64,000 nucleotides of DNA from Anas platyrhynchos (GCF_047663525.1 NC_092621.1:11977001-12041000), one strand, 5' to 3'; numbered from the stretch's first letter, positions 28,728 to 41,450 are shown. The notes: generated from the sequence alone by a model not told the origin. Translations and numbers: made by a program.

Positions 28728-30757
28728 AAAACTAAATGGAAATAGAAATCCATTTCTATGTTTTCTATACTTTCAGTGCTGTGCAAGAACGATCTTTAAG
28801 ACAAAACAGAAAAATTATTTTCAATGGAGAAACACAATACATCCCAGAAAGAAGAAAAAATAGAAGCACAAACATGGATGGTGCTAAAGAGCTAAAAAAA
28901 TGGGGATCTCCAGGATGGAAATAATTTACCCAATTAGCTCGGGAAGCAGCAGACAACTACAAACAGGCTTGGAAACCTCAGGTTTTCATCCTGAAAATCA
29001 GATTGTATTTCTCAACATTGGCAAAACTATTAATTAACAGAGGTTTTTATTGACACTGGCTCTTTTGAAGAGCTTTCAGGGGAAAGGCAAGTTAAGCCAC
29101 CTTTCCAAGCTCATGGCAGTTGCAGTTATTAAGATTCAGACCCAACTCCTACTACAACCTCTTCAGAACAGTGACTTTTAGACTTCATACATCATTCCAA
29201 AGTCATCATATTTTTCCCTCAAGGCCCCTTTCAACATGAATTAATGATTCTGTATTTTCAAGGTTTCATCTTTGAAAAAAAAATGAGACCGTATTTGTCT
29301 GCTACAGGTGTTTTGTCAAAAAGAAATAATCCCCAGGCTTTTCTTCCAGCAAACTTTGGTTCAAAAACCCCCAAATAAAAGTAAACCTCAAAAAGTTTGT
29401 AACTCATATCAAAGGATCACTTTGAAACGTACTACCAAGTTGATTTATTATGTAATTTGATAATTATTTTTTTTAATTGTTGTTGTGGGCTAAGCACATC
29501 AAAAGGCATAATGAAGCTCTACTGTCTCATTTTTAAGTTCTCGTTCTAATGAAAACTAACCAAGCTGTTTTGGCAAAGCCCACAACAAAATGACCAAAGA
29601 AACTACCTGTATCATTATACCACCTTTTCCTTACAGACCCCCCCTGAACATACGGTCTTTCAGGGAAGTTTTCACAAACTGGTGCCCAGCAGAAGAATTT
29701 CCGAGAAAACCCCTTGATACTCGTTCCTGTGGAACTGAAGCTCCTGCTCTCAAGTAATGGTCTTCTTCTCCAGGCAGTATGCCAGAAGTGTTGCCAGCAC
29801 TTGTGTGATACTCCAGAGTTTCCCAATTCATCTCCATCAGACCTGTCTTCATGTTAATTTACATGCACTGTGAGGCTGTTTATGAAACCCAAAGTTCCCA
29901 AAGCTTCTGAAAGCTTCATGCTTCTCAATAGCAAGGAACTTGCTTGGATATTGATAGGTTGGCAGGGAACGGATGTACTTTACAGATACCTTGGTGTTGA
30001 GTTCAGGCTCAAGCGTGAACCCTCACTACCTAGACTGTTGCAGACTGAGATTTGTTGGCCAAGAAAGGTCAATGTGCTGCTCTACGCACTTTAAACTACT
30101 ATTATTTGTCACACAAAGATTAAGGCACTAAAGCACACGCAGGCTGCACATACTTCATCACCTCTGCCTGCATACTCCAGAAGGCCTTTGCATTTTGTCT
30201 GTCACAGATTGTGTGCCATTTTACAAAGCCCCCTAAACCATTACTTTCTTCATGTCCATGCACTTTTGCCTCTTCCTTCCCCCCCGACAAGATAGGTCTA
30301 GCCTTATCCTCTAGAACTAGAAACCTGAGCTACAGTAGTGATAAAGAACAAAGCACAGCAAAAATAAGGCTTCCACCTGCTTGTCTCAGTCTGAACCACA
30401 GGCTAGTGACAAATATAAGAGTTCAAGCTCCAGCCTTGAAAGTACTCCTTTGAATGAAGGATGCCTACATGTGATTCAGGCTTGAATTTAAAGCTCTGGA
30501 TAAGGCTGCACCTACCCTAGCATTTATTTCTGAAGTTGCAGAGCAGTTCTGAAACATGTCTTCCAGCTGTCCCCACCTACCACCTGCTGGAGTGGTTTGC
30601 AAAACAGTTTCAGTGCACCTGAGCTACATTCCCTGTAGAAGAAACTAAAGCAGGAACTCATATCCAGACACACAGCAAAAGCACTCCAACTACTAAGAGG
30701 ATCAAAACAATGATTATATATTTGAATGGCTTCAAGCCATAATGTAAAGAGCCCGGG

Positions 30758-30782
30758 AAAAAAAAAAAAAAAAAAAAAAAAA
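30758..30782 (+). repeat. Poly(A) run, 25 bases
   Basis: An A-run 250 bp downstream of ADAMTS12 exon 2 on its minus strand; in the transcript it is a poly(U) stretch near the splice donor. Confidence 0.95.
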
Positions 30783-31027
30783 CAGAACTAGTCAAATGTA
30801 AACCCCAAAGAGCCTCCAAAAGAGCCTCCAACTTTTGGCCTACTGATTCTCTCTTCCAAAATTCCAAATTACACCCCTAATAATAAATCATTTCTTTTAG
30901 AAAACTGTGTCAGTAAAGTATCGGATTGGCACATTCCATTTGTTAGCACACGCACTCATATACAAGTGCTCAAGCTCAGTTCTAGTAACACCTAAATTAG
31001 CCAAGAACCCCTCTAAATGTCACTTAC

Positions 31028-31389
31028 CAGGCCGCTGCATGTGCTGATTGCTGCTGTCCCACTCCCAGAACCTGGCTGCAATACTGTGCCAATGAAGTGG
31101 CAATGAACTCCTGAGTGAGTTGCAATCTTTGCACTAGTATGGTTGCCACGTCGCTTCTCTACTATGTAGTTGTGGGAAAGAAATCCCATGTGGGCAGTCA
31201 AATTGAAAAACAGATCCTTCTCCTTGTGGTTGATTTTATAATACACCACATTTTCTTTTTTGCTGAGATCTCTCTTCTTCTTCGTGTTTGAGATGTGGTG
31301 GTGTAAATTAAAAGAAACAAAATGCCCGCTTGCATCTACTCGTGCTGGATCAACCACATGGTATTCTTGCAATGTCTTGATAAATTGCT
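31028..31389 (-). CDS. ADAMTS12: ADAMTS12 coding exon 2 (prodomain)
   Basis: This 362-bp exon encodes about 120 residues of the ADAMTS12 prodomain. It is preceded by a TTTCAG acceptor and followed by a GTAAGTG donor at 31021-31027, and it ends on a codon boundary after residue 158 of the joined protein. Recognisable stretches are EYHVV, RVDASGHF, the basic cluster KKKRDL, VYYKI, KEKDLFFNLT, GFLSHNYI, EKRRGN, GTVLQPG and GTAAIS; all have close counterparts in the human prodomain. Two N-glycosylation sequons (NLT, NHT) are visible. The catalytic HExxH domain, disintegrin and thrombospondin repeats lie in exons not found here. The prodomain keeps the protease latent until furin-type cleavage; that is family knowledge, and the furin site is outside this exon. 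Confidence 0.93.
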
Positions 31390-34300
31390 CTGAAAGGAAC
31401 AGAGAAAAAAGAAACAAAACTAGGGTAAGTGCTAGCCTGTTTACAGGTTGTGTGATTTAAAGGAAAACTCGAGAGTGACAGCAAATCACCACACAATCCT
31501 ACTGGCACAATGGCAGGCAGTACACAGACCAATGTGCAATACAGTCCTTACTTGGGCTTTCTACTCTCCCATCATAACACATTTTAGAATTCAAACATCC
31601 TCCTTTTTAATTATTTTGTCACCATGCAAATGAAGTATTGACTCTCCCCATTCCCAATCCCACAACAGCTAGCAACACTGTCTTTCAACCTAAGCACGCT
31701 AGGCTGTGACCAAGAAGATCCCCACACATTCAGACAGATGACCACCTGAAGGAGGAGGCAGAGCCTTACAAATACATATAGGAAAAGCAGCGTGGTTCAC
31801 TGCAGCAATGGCACATCAGTAGCATCAGCTTTAGATGCTGCAGCAGAGGGAATTTTAAAGAGTGGTTTTGAAGGAGAATAAAGTAAATGTACCATATTGC
31901 ATAAGGACTTCCAACCAGGATAAGATTGGACACCTTTTCAGAATCTAGAAGAGGAAGAAATCAGGATCTACCAGGGAATTAAAGCATTTCTGGCATTCTT
32001 GTCTCTTGTCGCAGAACACCTGTCAGTGATTTCTTCTTAAAACCCTAGTGTAAAACTCAAAAGCCCCAAGCAAATAACAAACCCATGTAAAACACAGCCC
32101 CTAAGAACTCATACCCTAAAGGCCATATCTTCAGCTGGCATACTTGATTTCAGCCCAAGAAATCATAGGCTGAACATATTTCACTAAAAAGAAAGTGTGA
32201 AGATACATGTCATTTCAATTCCTCCTTTCCTAGGGCTGTTCTTTGTTCCCAAAGCCTCAGCTGCTTATACATGAAGTGATTACATCTCATTCATTAATTA
32301 AGCTGCTTAACAAAGCAATTAACCTGCTCCATAAGCTTTCAGAGCAATTTACTCCTCCCTAGGACTGATAAGGCAATCCTTCTAGACACACTTATCTCTC
32401 CACTGACTGCACCTTCAAAGCCACACGGGATAAATCATGCCCAGACACACAGTCTGGATTCATCGCCTTTGGGAAGGAACATAGCTCCCATCAGCTGCAG
32501 TATAGGACACTACGGCTTGTGTGTCCTCAGGCCACGGGCACTTCAGACACATGCAGTGAAAGAGTCCCAGTTGAAAAACAAACAAACAAATACACACCAC
32601 ACTTCCCAGCACATAAACTAAACTACATTAGCAATTTGGCCTTGTCTCAACAGCATCTTTTATTTCAGAAGCGAGCTCAACACTCTCCGATACAATAGAT
32701 GTCTTTGTATGCAAGTCTTCCCAGCAGCCTACAATGACTCTGTGCCTTCACAGGATAACCTACAGCAGTTGGCTCTTAGATCTCCACAGCTGCAGGTCTT
32801 GCCAAGAGGAAGACTCACACCTACCACAAACACTGAGAGATGCCTCCTGCCCTTGTCCACATCCGCACAGCGGGGACTGAGAGGTTGAAAACTCCATCCA
32901 CACACTCCTGTCTAAAGTTCACACAGCCTGTTGACAGCACAGCAAGCGCATGCTGCCTGACAATTTAGCAGCAGAACCTACACTGAGGCCCTCCCTTCCT
33001 CAAAGTTTAGGGTAAAAGCTCTCCTTGATAGAGAAGAAATCCCCCTAACACATCTTACCTGAAGAAGTTGTATTACAAAACTTCTGGGTATTTCCCTCCA
33101 TGTCACATACTATGCTAGCAAAGGCCAGGTTACAAAGAATGCTGATAGACGACGACCTCATTTCTCCATTTTTCAGCCCAGGTTATGGAACAATCTAATT
33201 AAAACCCTGAAGGAAATCTTACTTTCCACTGGGCAATACAACTTTGCTTGCTGTCTTGAGCTTAATTTATTATGGCTTAAGTGTTAAGCTCCATGCAAGA
33301 CCAAAGGCTTGTGGTTTTGGACTTCAGATTATTTGAGGAAATTTTTTACTTCAGCACTACAGTAATTAGTGCGTAGAGGTTAAGGCAGTTTAGACATCTT
33401 TGGTAAAACTGAAAACAATGCCTAAGCATCTGGTGACAGCAAGATCAAAGCAGAGAAGTCTAACTTTTTCCACCAACCCTTTCAGTACTCATTTCTAAAT
33501 GTTAGTCACTGGAGAGTGGAATTATGCTGAAATAATATTATACTGTAATATAACCGCAGAAATGAATTATTAAAAAGTCTGCAAAAGACCAGAGGGAATA
33601 AGATTACAACACAATGAAGTTTAACAAGATGAGGCTAAAGATATTTCTGCAAGTTATCATTATCAATATTAGCAAAGGCAATCCCATCAATATTAAAAGA
33701 ATTAACTGAGCTCCATGTTAAGCCTAACATACTACTTAACCTTTCTAGCTGGAGATGAGTGTTTGAAACCAAGACAGGAGGTACAATTTTGATAATACCT
33801 CTCTGCTTTCCTAGGAAAGAAGAACATTCAACAAAAAGGAAGTGGCAACAGAAAATAACTTAACACATGCAGTCCAAACTGCACAAGAATAATGGTTATA
33901 TTCTTCAATATTGACTTCTTCAGTCATCCTACAGTAGCAATTAGTACACATTAAAACGCTACAGGCCACCATAAAACTTTGTGCCAGCAAACACAGAATG
34001 GAGGAAAGGTATCTTGGTGCCAGTGATGATCCTTGGGGCTGGCATGGCAGGGTGTTCTCCTCATTCTCCACAAAAGCCGTATCTGTCAAGTGGCCCTGCT
34101 TGGGATTTGTATTTCAGGAAAGGGAAGACTCCCCTGGGAGGCTTCAGAGCACCAACGTGGACACCACTTTGCCTTCCACAACTGGAATCTGAGCACACTG
34201 GCTTGTGTTGGTGCCATAAGCAGGGCTGTAACTTCACATGAAGCAAGACACGTTCAATCTGTGCTTTGCCTCGGAACCACAGTGCTTGCATGGGCCCTTC

Positions 34301-36120
34301 TGGACAGATGAACTAGCAAGGTTGGCGACTAAGCCCCGGGCCCTTGGGGCTTGCTTAAGAAATCTAAGAATTGCTCAGTTCCTTTGAGAAACCCTCCCTG
34401 CAGACCCTGCCAATGCTGTGACTTGACAAACATCTGATAATATTTAAATCCACTGCTGTCTGTTCCACTCCTGTGGGGATTCAAACGCACAACACATGGC
34501 ACAGTGCTGCCTATATTAAGAACTGCTGTATACAGAGTGGATCAACTAGGATAAAGAGAAAAACATTCACAATCTGTCACACGTGACAGGAAGTGCACAT
34601 CTCCTTCTAGATGGAAAGCATGTTTTTCTGACAAAATTCCTTTAAAATGTGACACATCATCACTTGCCATTGTTTCAACTTCATCCTTGCAGTTCATCTG
34701 CATCTGCCCTTCAGACCATCTGGCTTCTTTCCAAATGATCCTGAGGACAAGCACTAGTGTTGCTCACTGCTGTCAGATGTCTTCCCAAGCCAAAGAAAGG
34801 CTCTGTACCCACAAAACACCCCTGAGCTGAAAAGACCCATCCTGGGAATCAGCCACTCAAAGAGGCCTTGGACATTTAGCAATGTTTAACTCTCTGACCA
34901 GCCACACTCCCTGTGGATGCTGAGTGAAGACTGACACTTAACAGCTGTGCTAGACACTAGCTTTAGTCATGACCATTGCATGTTTCACATTTAAAATTGC
35001 ATTCAGTCTTCCTCTGGAAAAAAAAAAAAAAAAAGTTGAACTGTCCCTCTAGACAAAGCTCAGAAAATACTATGCCTAGAAAATGAAATTAATTCTACAT
35101 CCATTTCTAAATGCCTAGCAAATAAACAGCTAGATGCACTAACACTGCTATCCTTGTCCTGTCCCTCTTAAGTGTCACAGAAATGCAATGATTGTATCCA
35201 TTCACTCTAAATGTATTCTGTGTAAACTAATTTCAGGATAATTGTTGCTCACTTTCCAAGCAGCTTATTTAACCACTTTTCCCTTCCACTCTCTCTGAGG
35301 GGCACAGAAGACTTCCTCCTCTGTGCTCAGGCTCTCCCACTGACTGCACCACAGCTGTCGATTAGACCGGGAAGGTTTTCCGAAAGCAAAAATTCCTCCT
35401 ACATTTTCAAGCCTTCAACCACTTGGCAGAGTCTTCCAGCTACTCATGATTTTCCTCTCTTGGGAACTGCTTCTCTTCATGCTCCTTAAACAGGCAACAG
35501 CATAAAATTTATGCTACACTACCCTAGCTGGACGTCCAGCTGCTGTGAAAGGGTGCAGTAAAGTTAAGCCACCTGAAGAAGCAGCCCAAGATGCAGGGAG
35601 TGGCTGGCAGGAGGCTCCTCCAGCACGGGAACCTTAACTTGCTGTCCTCAACGAGCATGAATAACTCAAAGTTTATTTTACATCCCGGGAATACCAATCC
35701 TTTGTAGTTTGTGCTGTTCAGTTCAGCAGAGAGAAATGATACGGGTGTTTAGAGAGATGCTAGGAAGGGAAAAAAAAAAAAGAAAAAAAAAAAAAAAAGA
35801 AAAGGATTTGGCGGTGCCTTTACGGAGCGCGAGTTAATGACTTCCAAAAAGCCGCAGAAAGGCAGAGGAGCACTGGACGTGCAGCTCACGCTCCGCCAGA
35901 GCGTAGCAGCAGCAAAGCCTCGGCGGGGGCTAACACACCGGGGGATTTCGGTCTCCCATGAGTGAATAACACCGGGAAACAGCGACTCGCTCCGCTGCAA
36001 GCAAACCCGGAGCCGGGCTGCCCGGCGGGGAGCCCTCCCCGGCCGCCCTCCTTCCCTCCCTCCCTCGCTCGCTCCCTCCCTTGCTCGCTCTTCCCCTGCC
36101 GCCGCCCGCGTACCGCTGAC
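31390..36120 (-). other. ADAMTS12: ADAMTS12 intron 1
   Basis: This 4.7 kb intron is bounded by the GTCAGC donor next to 36121 and the TTTCAG acceptor next to 31389. Its promoter-proximal end (about 35880-36120) is part of the CpG island; the rest is AT-rich. It holds A-runs near 35021-35036 and 35770-35798. I see no coding sequence or recognisable transposon in it. Confidence 0.8.
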
Positions 36121-36770
36121 CTTGCCTCCCGTCGGGGAAGGGAGACCCGCCCGCCCCGCAGAGCGCCGGGACGTGGAGGACGAGGAGCCAGAAGGAGCCG
36201 CTCGCCGCCCGGCTCGGCGGGACACATGGCATGGTGCGGGCGGCGAGCTCCGGGGACGCCTCAGCCGGGCCGCGGCATGGCCGGGGCAGCGGCGGCCTCC
36301 CGGCACCGCCCGCACTCCGGCGCCGCTCCCCCGAAAGGGCTGCGCGGGGCCGGCCCGGTGTCTGATTTCTGCCGGCGGAGGAAGGAGGGCCGGGGTGGGG
36401 TGGGAGGGAAGGAAGGGAAGGGAGACGCTGCGGGAAGCCGCCGCCGGGGTTAAGGCGCCCCAAGGGAGAGGAGCGAACCGGGCGGGCAGCGAGGCGGGGG
36501 CTGCCGCTCCCCTCCGCCCTCCCTTCCTCTGCCTCGCCTCCCCGGCCCCTCAGCGGGACCCCCCTCGCACCGCCGAGGTGCTCGGGACGTGCTGGTGGTC
36601 GAGGTGTTGCTCGCCGAAGAGGCGAGGCGTCGACCTGCATGAGGTCAAAGGCTCCTCAGGGCCCAGCCGGGGTCTGCGGCCCCTGGCACTGGGTGGCCAT
36701 TGGGCAGCCTTGAGGCTGCTTCCCCCCTTGTTGCTGTGTTTTCAGGGTGTGTTACTGTGCTGGGGCTAGT
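35870..36770. promoter_or_regulatory. CpG island at the ADAMTS12 5' end
   Basis: Base composition shifts abruptly from AT-rich to strongly GC-rich with many CG dinucleotides, then back again near 36770. The island covers ADAMTS12 exon 1 and the first part of intron 1, so it most likely contains the transcription start upstream of 36232. No clear TATA box was seen, which is usual for island promoters. Confidence 0.85.
36121..36232 (-). CDS. ADAMTS12: ADAMTS12 coding exon 1 (start codon, signal peptide)
   Basis: This exon encodes the first 37 residues plus one base of ADAMTS12, a secreted zinc metalloprotease with thrombospondin repeats that acts on extracellular-matrix proteins. The ATG is at 36232 with A at -3. 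The peptide begins MPC, as the human protein does, runs through a hydrophobic stretch (FWLLVLHVPALC) that fits a signal peptide, and ends FPDGRQ, close to human FPDRRQ. The exon ends in a G followed by a GTCAGC donor. That G joins the AG opening exon 2 to give a Glu codon, reproducing the human junction RQE. The reading frame stays open upstream of the ATG and past the donor only because the island is GC-rich. Identity rests on family knowledge and the exact exon 1-exon 2 phase match. Confidence 0.88.
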
Positions 36771-36957
36771 TCCAAACACCACCCCACAGGTTCTTTGTAG
36801 AAAAGGTTTGCAATCACCTCATCAGTTATATCGTTAGCTGGGCACGGTGTACTCCTCGCCATAGATCACTGAATACAGCCTCTGCCTCACTACCAGCACA
36901 GCCACTTTGTTCCGCAGGTTGCTACAGATGCTCACACGTGGCACCATTTCGATGCTG

Positions 36958-37283
36958 TCGTAGAATCGAATAATAGACTCATTAAGTTTGGAAATGACCT
37001 CAAGACCATCTGTTCCAACCACCCCCCTACCACCAATGTCACCCACTAAACCACATCCCTAAGCACCACATCTAACCTTTCACTGAACACCCCCAGGGAC
37101 AGTGACACCACCACCTCCCTCAGCAACCTATTCCAATGCCTGACTGCTCTTTCTGAGCAGAAATGTCTCCTAATTTCCAACCTAAACCTCCCCTGGTGCT
37201 ACTTGAGGCCATTCCATCTAATCCTATCACTAGTTATCTGCAAGAAGAGGCTGACCCCCAGCTCCCCACACCTTCCTTTCAGG
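36958..37283 (-). mobile_element. CR1 3' fragment, interrupted by a second CR1
   Basis: On the minus strand this is the 3' end of a CR1 element. Its tail lies at 36958-37020 (complement of the TAGAATCG.. / TTAAGTTTGGAAATGACCTC motif) and its body runs to about 37283. There the match stops in the middle of a conserved CR1 segment, exactly where the tail of the next CR1 begins. It is a dead fragment within about 200 bp of the ADAMTS12 promoter island. Confidence 0.85.
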
Positions 37284-38235
37284 CAGAATCACAGAATCAT
37301 CTGGGTTGGAAGAGATCTCCAAGATCATCGAGTCCAACCTCTGACCTAACACTAACCAGTCCTCCACTAAACCATATCACTAAGCTTTTAAAGACCATAT
37401 CACTTATCTTTTAAAGACCTCCAGGGATGGTGACTCAACCACTTCCCTGGGTAGCCTATTCCAGTGCCTAACAACCCTTTCTGTAAAGAAGTTCTTCCTA
37501 ATACCCAACCTAAACCTCCCCTGGTGCAACGTTAGCCCATTCTCCCTCATCCTGTCACGAGACACATGGGAAAATAGAACAACCCCCACCTCACTACAGT
37601 CTCCTTTAATGTACCTGTAGAGAGCGATAAGGTCACCCCTGAGCCTCCTTTTCTGCAGGCTGAACAATCCCAGCTCCCTCAGCCACTCCTTCTAAGATTT
37701 GTTCTCCAGACTCCTCACGAGCTTTGTCGTCCTTCTTTGGACTCGCTCGAGTGCCTCGATGTCCTTCTTGTAGCGAGGGGCCCTAAACTGAACACAGTAC
37801 TCAAGGTGTGGCCTCACCAGAGCTGAGTACAGGGGGACAATCACTTCCCTAGCCCTGCTGGCCACACTGCTTCTTATACAAGCCAGGCTGCTGTTGGCCT
37901 TCTTGGCCACCTGAGCACACTGCTGGCTCATATTCGGCCAACTAACAACCAATATTCCCAGGTCCTGCTCCGCCAGGCAGCTCTCCAACCACTCCTCTTC
38001 CAGCCTGTAGCTTCTCTGGGGGTTGTTGTGCCCCAGGTGCAGGACCCGGCACTTGGCCTTGTTGAACTTCATGCAGTTGACCTCAGCCCATCAGTCCAGC
38101 CTATCCAGATCCTCCTGCAGAGCCTTCCTACCCTCGAGCAGATCGACACACACACTTGGTGTCATCTGCAAACTTAGTGAGGGTGCATTCACAGTCCCCT
38201 CATGCAGATCATCAATAAAGATACTAAAGAGAGGG
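37284..38235 (-). mobile_element. CR1 LINE, 5'-truncated, longer copy
   Basis: The tail at 37284-37345 carries the classic avian CR1 end (CAGAATCATCTGGGTTGGAA and TCCAAGATCATCGAGTCCAA as read on the plus strand). Upstream on the minus strand two frames, 37404-37667 and 37692-38072, encode reverse-transcriptase C-terminal landmarks: [73 protein letters not shown] and [15 protein letters not shown]. The copy is 5'-truncated near 38235. The two frames are separated by a stop and frame change around 37690, so it is inactive, but it is better preserved than the other CR1 copies here. Confidence 0.92.
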
Positions 38236-39391
38236 TTCCTCGGTAGTCCCCTGCTTTAAACTGGCTGTTCCATGGGTTTCTGTGATCATTTCATGGCAAT
38301 CCAGGTTTCATGATGGGCATTCTTCAAGATTTTCCAAAGGGGAAGATTCTTGCCTTCACTGAGGAGAACTCTGAAACTCCAGAGAATGAAAATGCATGAA
38401 AGAGTTAAAAATCCAAAGATTTCCAAATGGGTTAGAAATGTGGCTTCCCCCAGTCTTGGGACATGATAGCTCCAGAAATAAACATATTTATAAAAGAGTA
38501 GTGATATTTGATTCATGAGTCATAATGTGCTCTCATCTAGCTAATGGAATGACACAAACTATGAAGAAGAGGGTGATTTTGTGTAATATTGATATCCAAC
38601 AATACTTGCCAAAAGAAGATTTGTTCATTGCAATGTGTTTATTTTGATACAGCTGTCCATATATTTTGCATATGAGTAATGTTATCTTGCACTTTACAGT
38701 GACAAGTTTCCTGGTGTTCTTAGTGTTAGGATTCTTTCAGTAATCTAGTCACATATTGTGCGATAGACACTTCTGTGACACTGGAAGATGTAGTTTGTTT
38801 AGATCTTTATCAGTACATCCCTGACATTAATTTAAAGCCAAATGTGACCTGAAGTTGGTATAATGTCTTTAATACTTCAAGATTAAAATTTTAAATAAAG
38901 TATTTTAAATACATTTGAGATTTAAATAAATTTGAGGTATCTATGGAAAGCAGAATAAAAAGGAAACTGTTAAAATGAACAGAACAGACTAGGAGCACTG
39001 GAAAGGAGGGATGAAAGTTCAAGGAATGGGCATATGTGTACAAACTGCTGGTTTGGAAAACTTCTTGAAATCAGAAAAGCAGTCCTTCTGTGCGAGGCAT
39101 GTAACTATTTACTTGATTCAGCTTCCCATCATCTTTTGGGTAGCTGCTCACTGTGTATGCAGTGAGAAAACTAGGATTTTATGTAGGATCCTATCTTGGC
39201 TTCCTTCTCAGCAGGAAAAGTTAATTCCCATTGCCCACAATTCTCTTGAAGCATGAGGTGTTTCTCCTTCTGCCTTTTTTTTTTCTGAAACTACAAGGTT
39301 TCTCATTCTAGACGAACTCTCTCACTCTCTCAGCCTACTCTTTCCTCCTCTCTTCCCTGATACCTCTTTTCCGGACAGCATCACATGAGAG

Positions 39392-39418
39392 AAAAAAAAA
39401 AAAAAAAAAAAAAAAAAA
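39392..39418 (+). repeat. Poly(A) run, 27 bases
   Basis: An uninterrupted A-run; a CA repeat follows 200 bp to the right. Confidence 0.97.
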
Positions 39419-39621
39419 CAGGAAATGTTGAAGAAACGATGGCTTAAGGAACTCTAGAGAGATGGTGGAAATGTGGGTGTTTTGTTCTGTTTTGATTTTG
39501 TTGTTGTTGTTAATGACCCAAAATTGTAGATGTAAAAGCCATACAGAATGGAGAAAAACGAAAAACAACTGTGGGAATCTGAATCGAAATCTCTATAATT
39601 CCCTGGGCTTTCTGCCAGCTT

Positions 39622-39622
<1 letters not shown>

Positions 39623-39652
<30 letters not shown>
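39623..39652 (+). repeat. (CA)n microsatellite
   Basis: About fifteen uninterrupted CA units. Confidence 0.97.
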
Positions 39653-39658
<6 letters not shown>

Positions 39659-40172
39659 TTCACTGGGTGTAGTGTCAGAAAATATGCCGGGGTCAGTAGG
39701 ATTCCTGCTTAAGAGCTGAAGTGGTGCTAGCCAACACAGTTCCCTACACTTAAAATGTGAAGCAGTGGCACAACTAGAAAGCACTTTTGTGCTCTGCAGA
39801 CACACTGAGACCAGCTACTTTAATGCACAGACTTTATGGCACTCTTCCCAGTACAGGCCTGATTTAGGAGAGCATTTGTGGGCTATGAAAATAAAAAAAA
39901 ACATATTTTAAACCATGTAGTCATTCACAAGAAATAGTTAAAATCTAATGTTAAGGGATTAATTAGTTGTCTCCTGTTCCAAAAGAGGCATAACCTGAGT
40001 TTTTGGAACCTTCTGTGAATGTATGGGTTGTTTTTATTTTTATAATTCGACTTCAGTTACAAAAAGGAAAAGAATACACCACATCAGCAGCGTTCTTGTG
40101 GCAGCAAAGGTATTGCAGTTCAGTAACTGCAGCTCAACACCGAAAAGCCTCTATGTTTATTGAATGGAGATT

Positions 40173-40175
<3 letters not shown>

Positions 40176-40204
<29 letters not shown>

Positions 40205-40222
40205 CAAACAAACAAACAAAAA
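40176..40222 (+). repeat. (AAAAC)n then (AAAC)n simple repeat
   Basis: AAAAC units change to AAAC units partway. The repeat ends about 120 bp before the inverted repeat at 40340. Confidence 0.95.
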
Positions 40223-40339
40223 GATTTGTGATTAAGAGATACTGTCAAACCACCCATATCTGAAACTTTTTTAATTTCCTTAAGTAGACCTGCAGACCAG
40301 AGGTAAAAGAAAAGCGTGTAATTTGTACACAAAAATGTG

Positions 40340-40373
40340 TATACAAGTACACAGTAGTTTGTGTACTTGTATA
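40340..40373. repeat. Perfect 14-bp inverted repeat, 6-base loop
   Basis: TATACAAGTACACA at 40340-40353 is exactly complementary to TGTGTACTTGTATA at 40360-40373. A weaker outer pairing (GCGTGTA.. near 40314 with ..ACGTGC near 40382) could extend it. It could form a cruciform in DNA or a hairpin in RNA. Confidence 0.9.
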
Positions 40374-41428
40374 AATACGTGCATAGGGACAGAAATGCAG
40401 TGGTTATGATTGGTGAGGAACAACAACATAAATTACATGATTTGATATTAAGGAGTTGCAAAAAAATTAAGCCCACCTGAAGACAGTAAGGGAAATTCTG
40501 CTTCACTGGGAATGAAAGTCTCCTGCCCCAGATTTAAAGATCTAAAAGGCATCTAATACGTGCTTGGTTGTCGCTCCTCCATTCAGTAGATAAGAGAAGA
40601 TGCACCTGGATAAAGAGGAATCCCTTTCTGCCACATGCAAGGTGAAGCACCATTTGGACCTGGCTGTCTGTTAACTGTGCAGGCAGTTTAACAATTTGCT
40701 TGGACAGGAAACGTTAAGGAGATAAATCACATGTGATATGGTGGACCGTGTTAGAACTATGAAGTATTAGCAGAGAAATAAACTGAAAGGGAATGACACT
40801 GAATCCCAAGGACTCTCGTGGAAAGTTTGCTGAGTAATTATTGTGCACCTGTTCCTTTTTTTTTGGAGACATATTTAGAAGGAAGTTTGTGAGTATATTT
40901 AAAAAAAAATAAATCTTTTTCCCACTTTTTCATTTAGAGACACAGTCTCTTACACCCAGCTAACTTCTGGTAATTGAGACAAAAACAATGTTGGATCTCT
41001 CACTTTCCATTTCAGTTCTAGCCTTTAAAGATTTTTGGAATTCAGTAAGTTACTCATGCAAAAAATATCTGCTTACATTCCACTTATGGCATGTGTGTGG
41101 ATAGGTTCCAACAACAGAGTGAAGCAAACTCTAAAGTACTATGTGGTTCCATTACATGAGATTTTTGGGATGCTTACGTTCAGTATCCTGATGAGTGTTC
41201 AGACTTGGGTTGTTATTTGTAATTGGTCAGATAATTCACAAAATGATCTCTTTCATGTAAATTTAAAGCTCATTTGATCTTCCTATCTGTATTAACAATT
41301 TCAAAGCAAGTTTGTGGAGCAACAGGTCACTTTGAAATTAAATTTCTATGAAAATCAGTGTCAGGAAATTATGTTCTCAGTGATGTACATAGAAAGCAGA
41401 TGACGAGAAGATGTTAACATGATTTTGG

Positions 41429-41450
41429 TTTTTTTTTTTTTTTTTTTTTT
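41429..41450 (+). repeat. Poly(T) run, 22 bases
   Basis: An uninterrupted T-run lying 440 bp to the left of the A33 run at 41892, so the pair forms a crude inverted arrangement. Confidence 0.95.

Larger units (their letters stand above)
1..31027 (-). other. ADAMTS12: ADAMTS12 intron 2 (partial)
   Basis: This is noncoding sequence downstream of ADAMTS12 exon 2 on the minus strand. I looked for the next expected exon (a segment resembling GFFQLPHGDFF in human) and did not see it, so intron 2 probably continues past the left edge. The stretch is AT-rich and carries two CR1 copies (about 14665-15733 and 27982-28727), several A- or T-runs, a TTTG repeat and short inverted repeats listed separately. 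All open reading frames here are short, lack family resemblance and fit chance expectation for this length. Confidence 0.7.

Noticed and set aside
1..31000. Search for ADAMTS12 exon 3 on the minus strand
   Set aside because: No stretch resembling the expected conserved segment with flanking splice sites was found by reading. A translated search could still find it, but I do not report one.
35749..36640. Long minus-strand frames over the ADAMTS12 island extending past exon 1
   Set aside because: They run through the splice donor and into introns. Only 36121-36232 matches ADAMTS12 and has the right phase to join exon 2.
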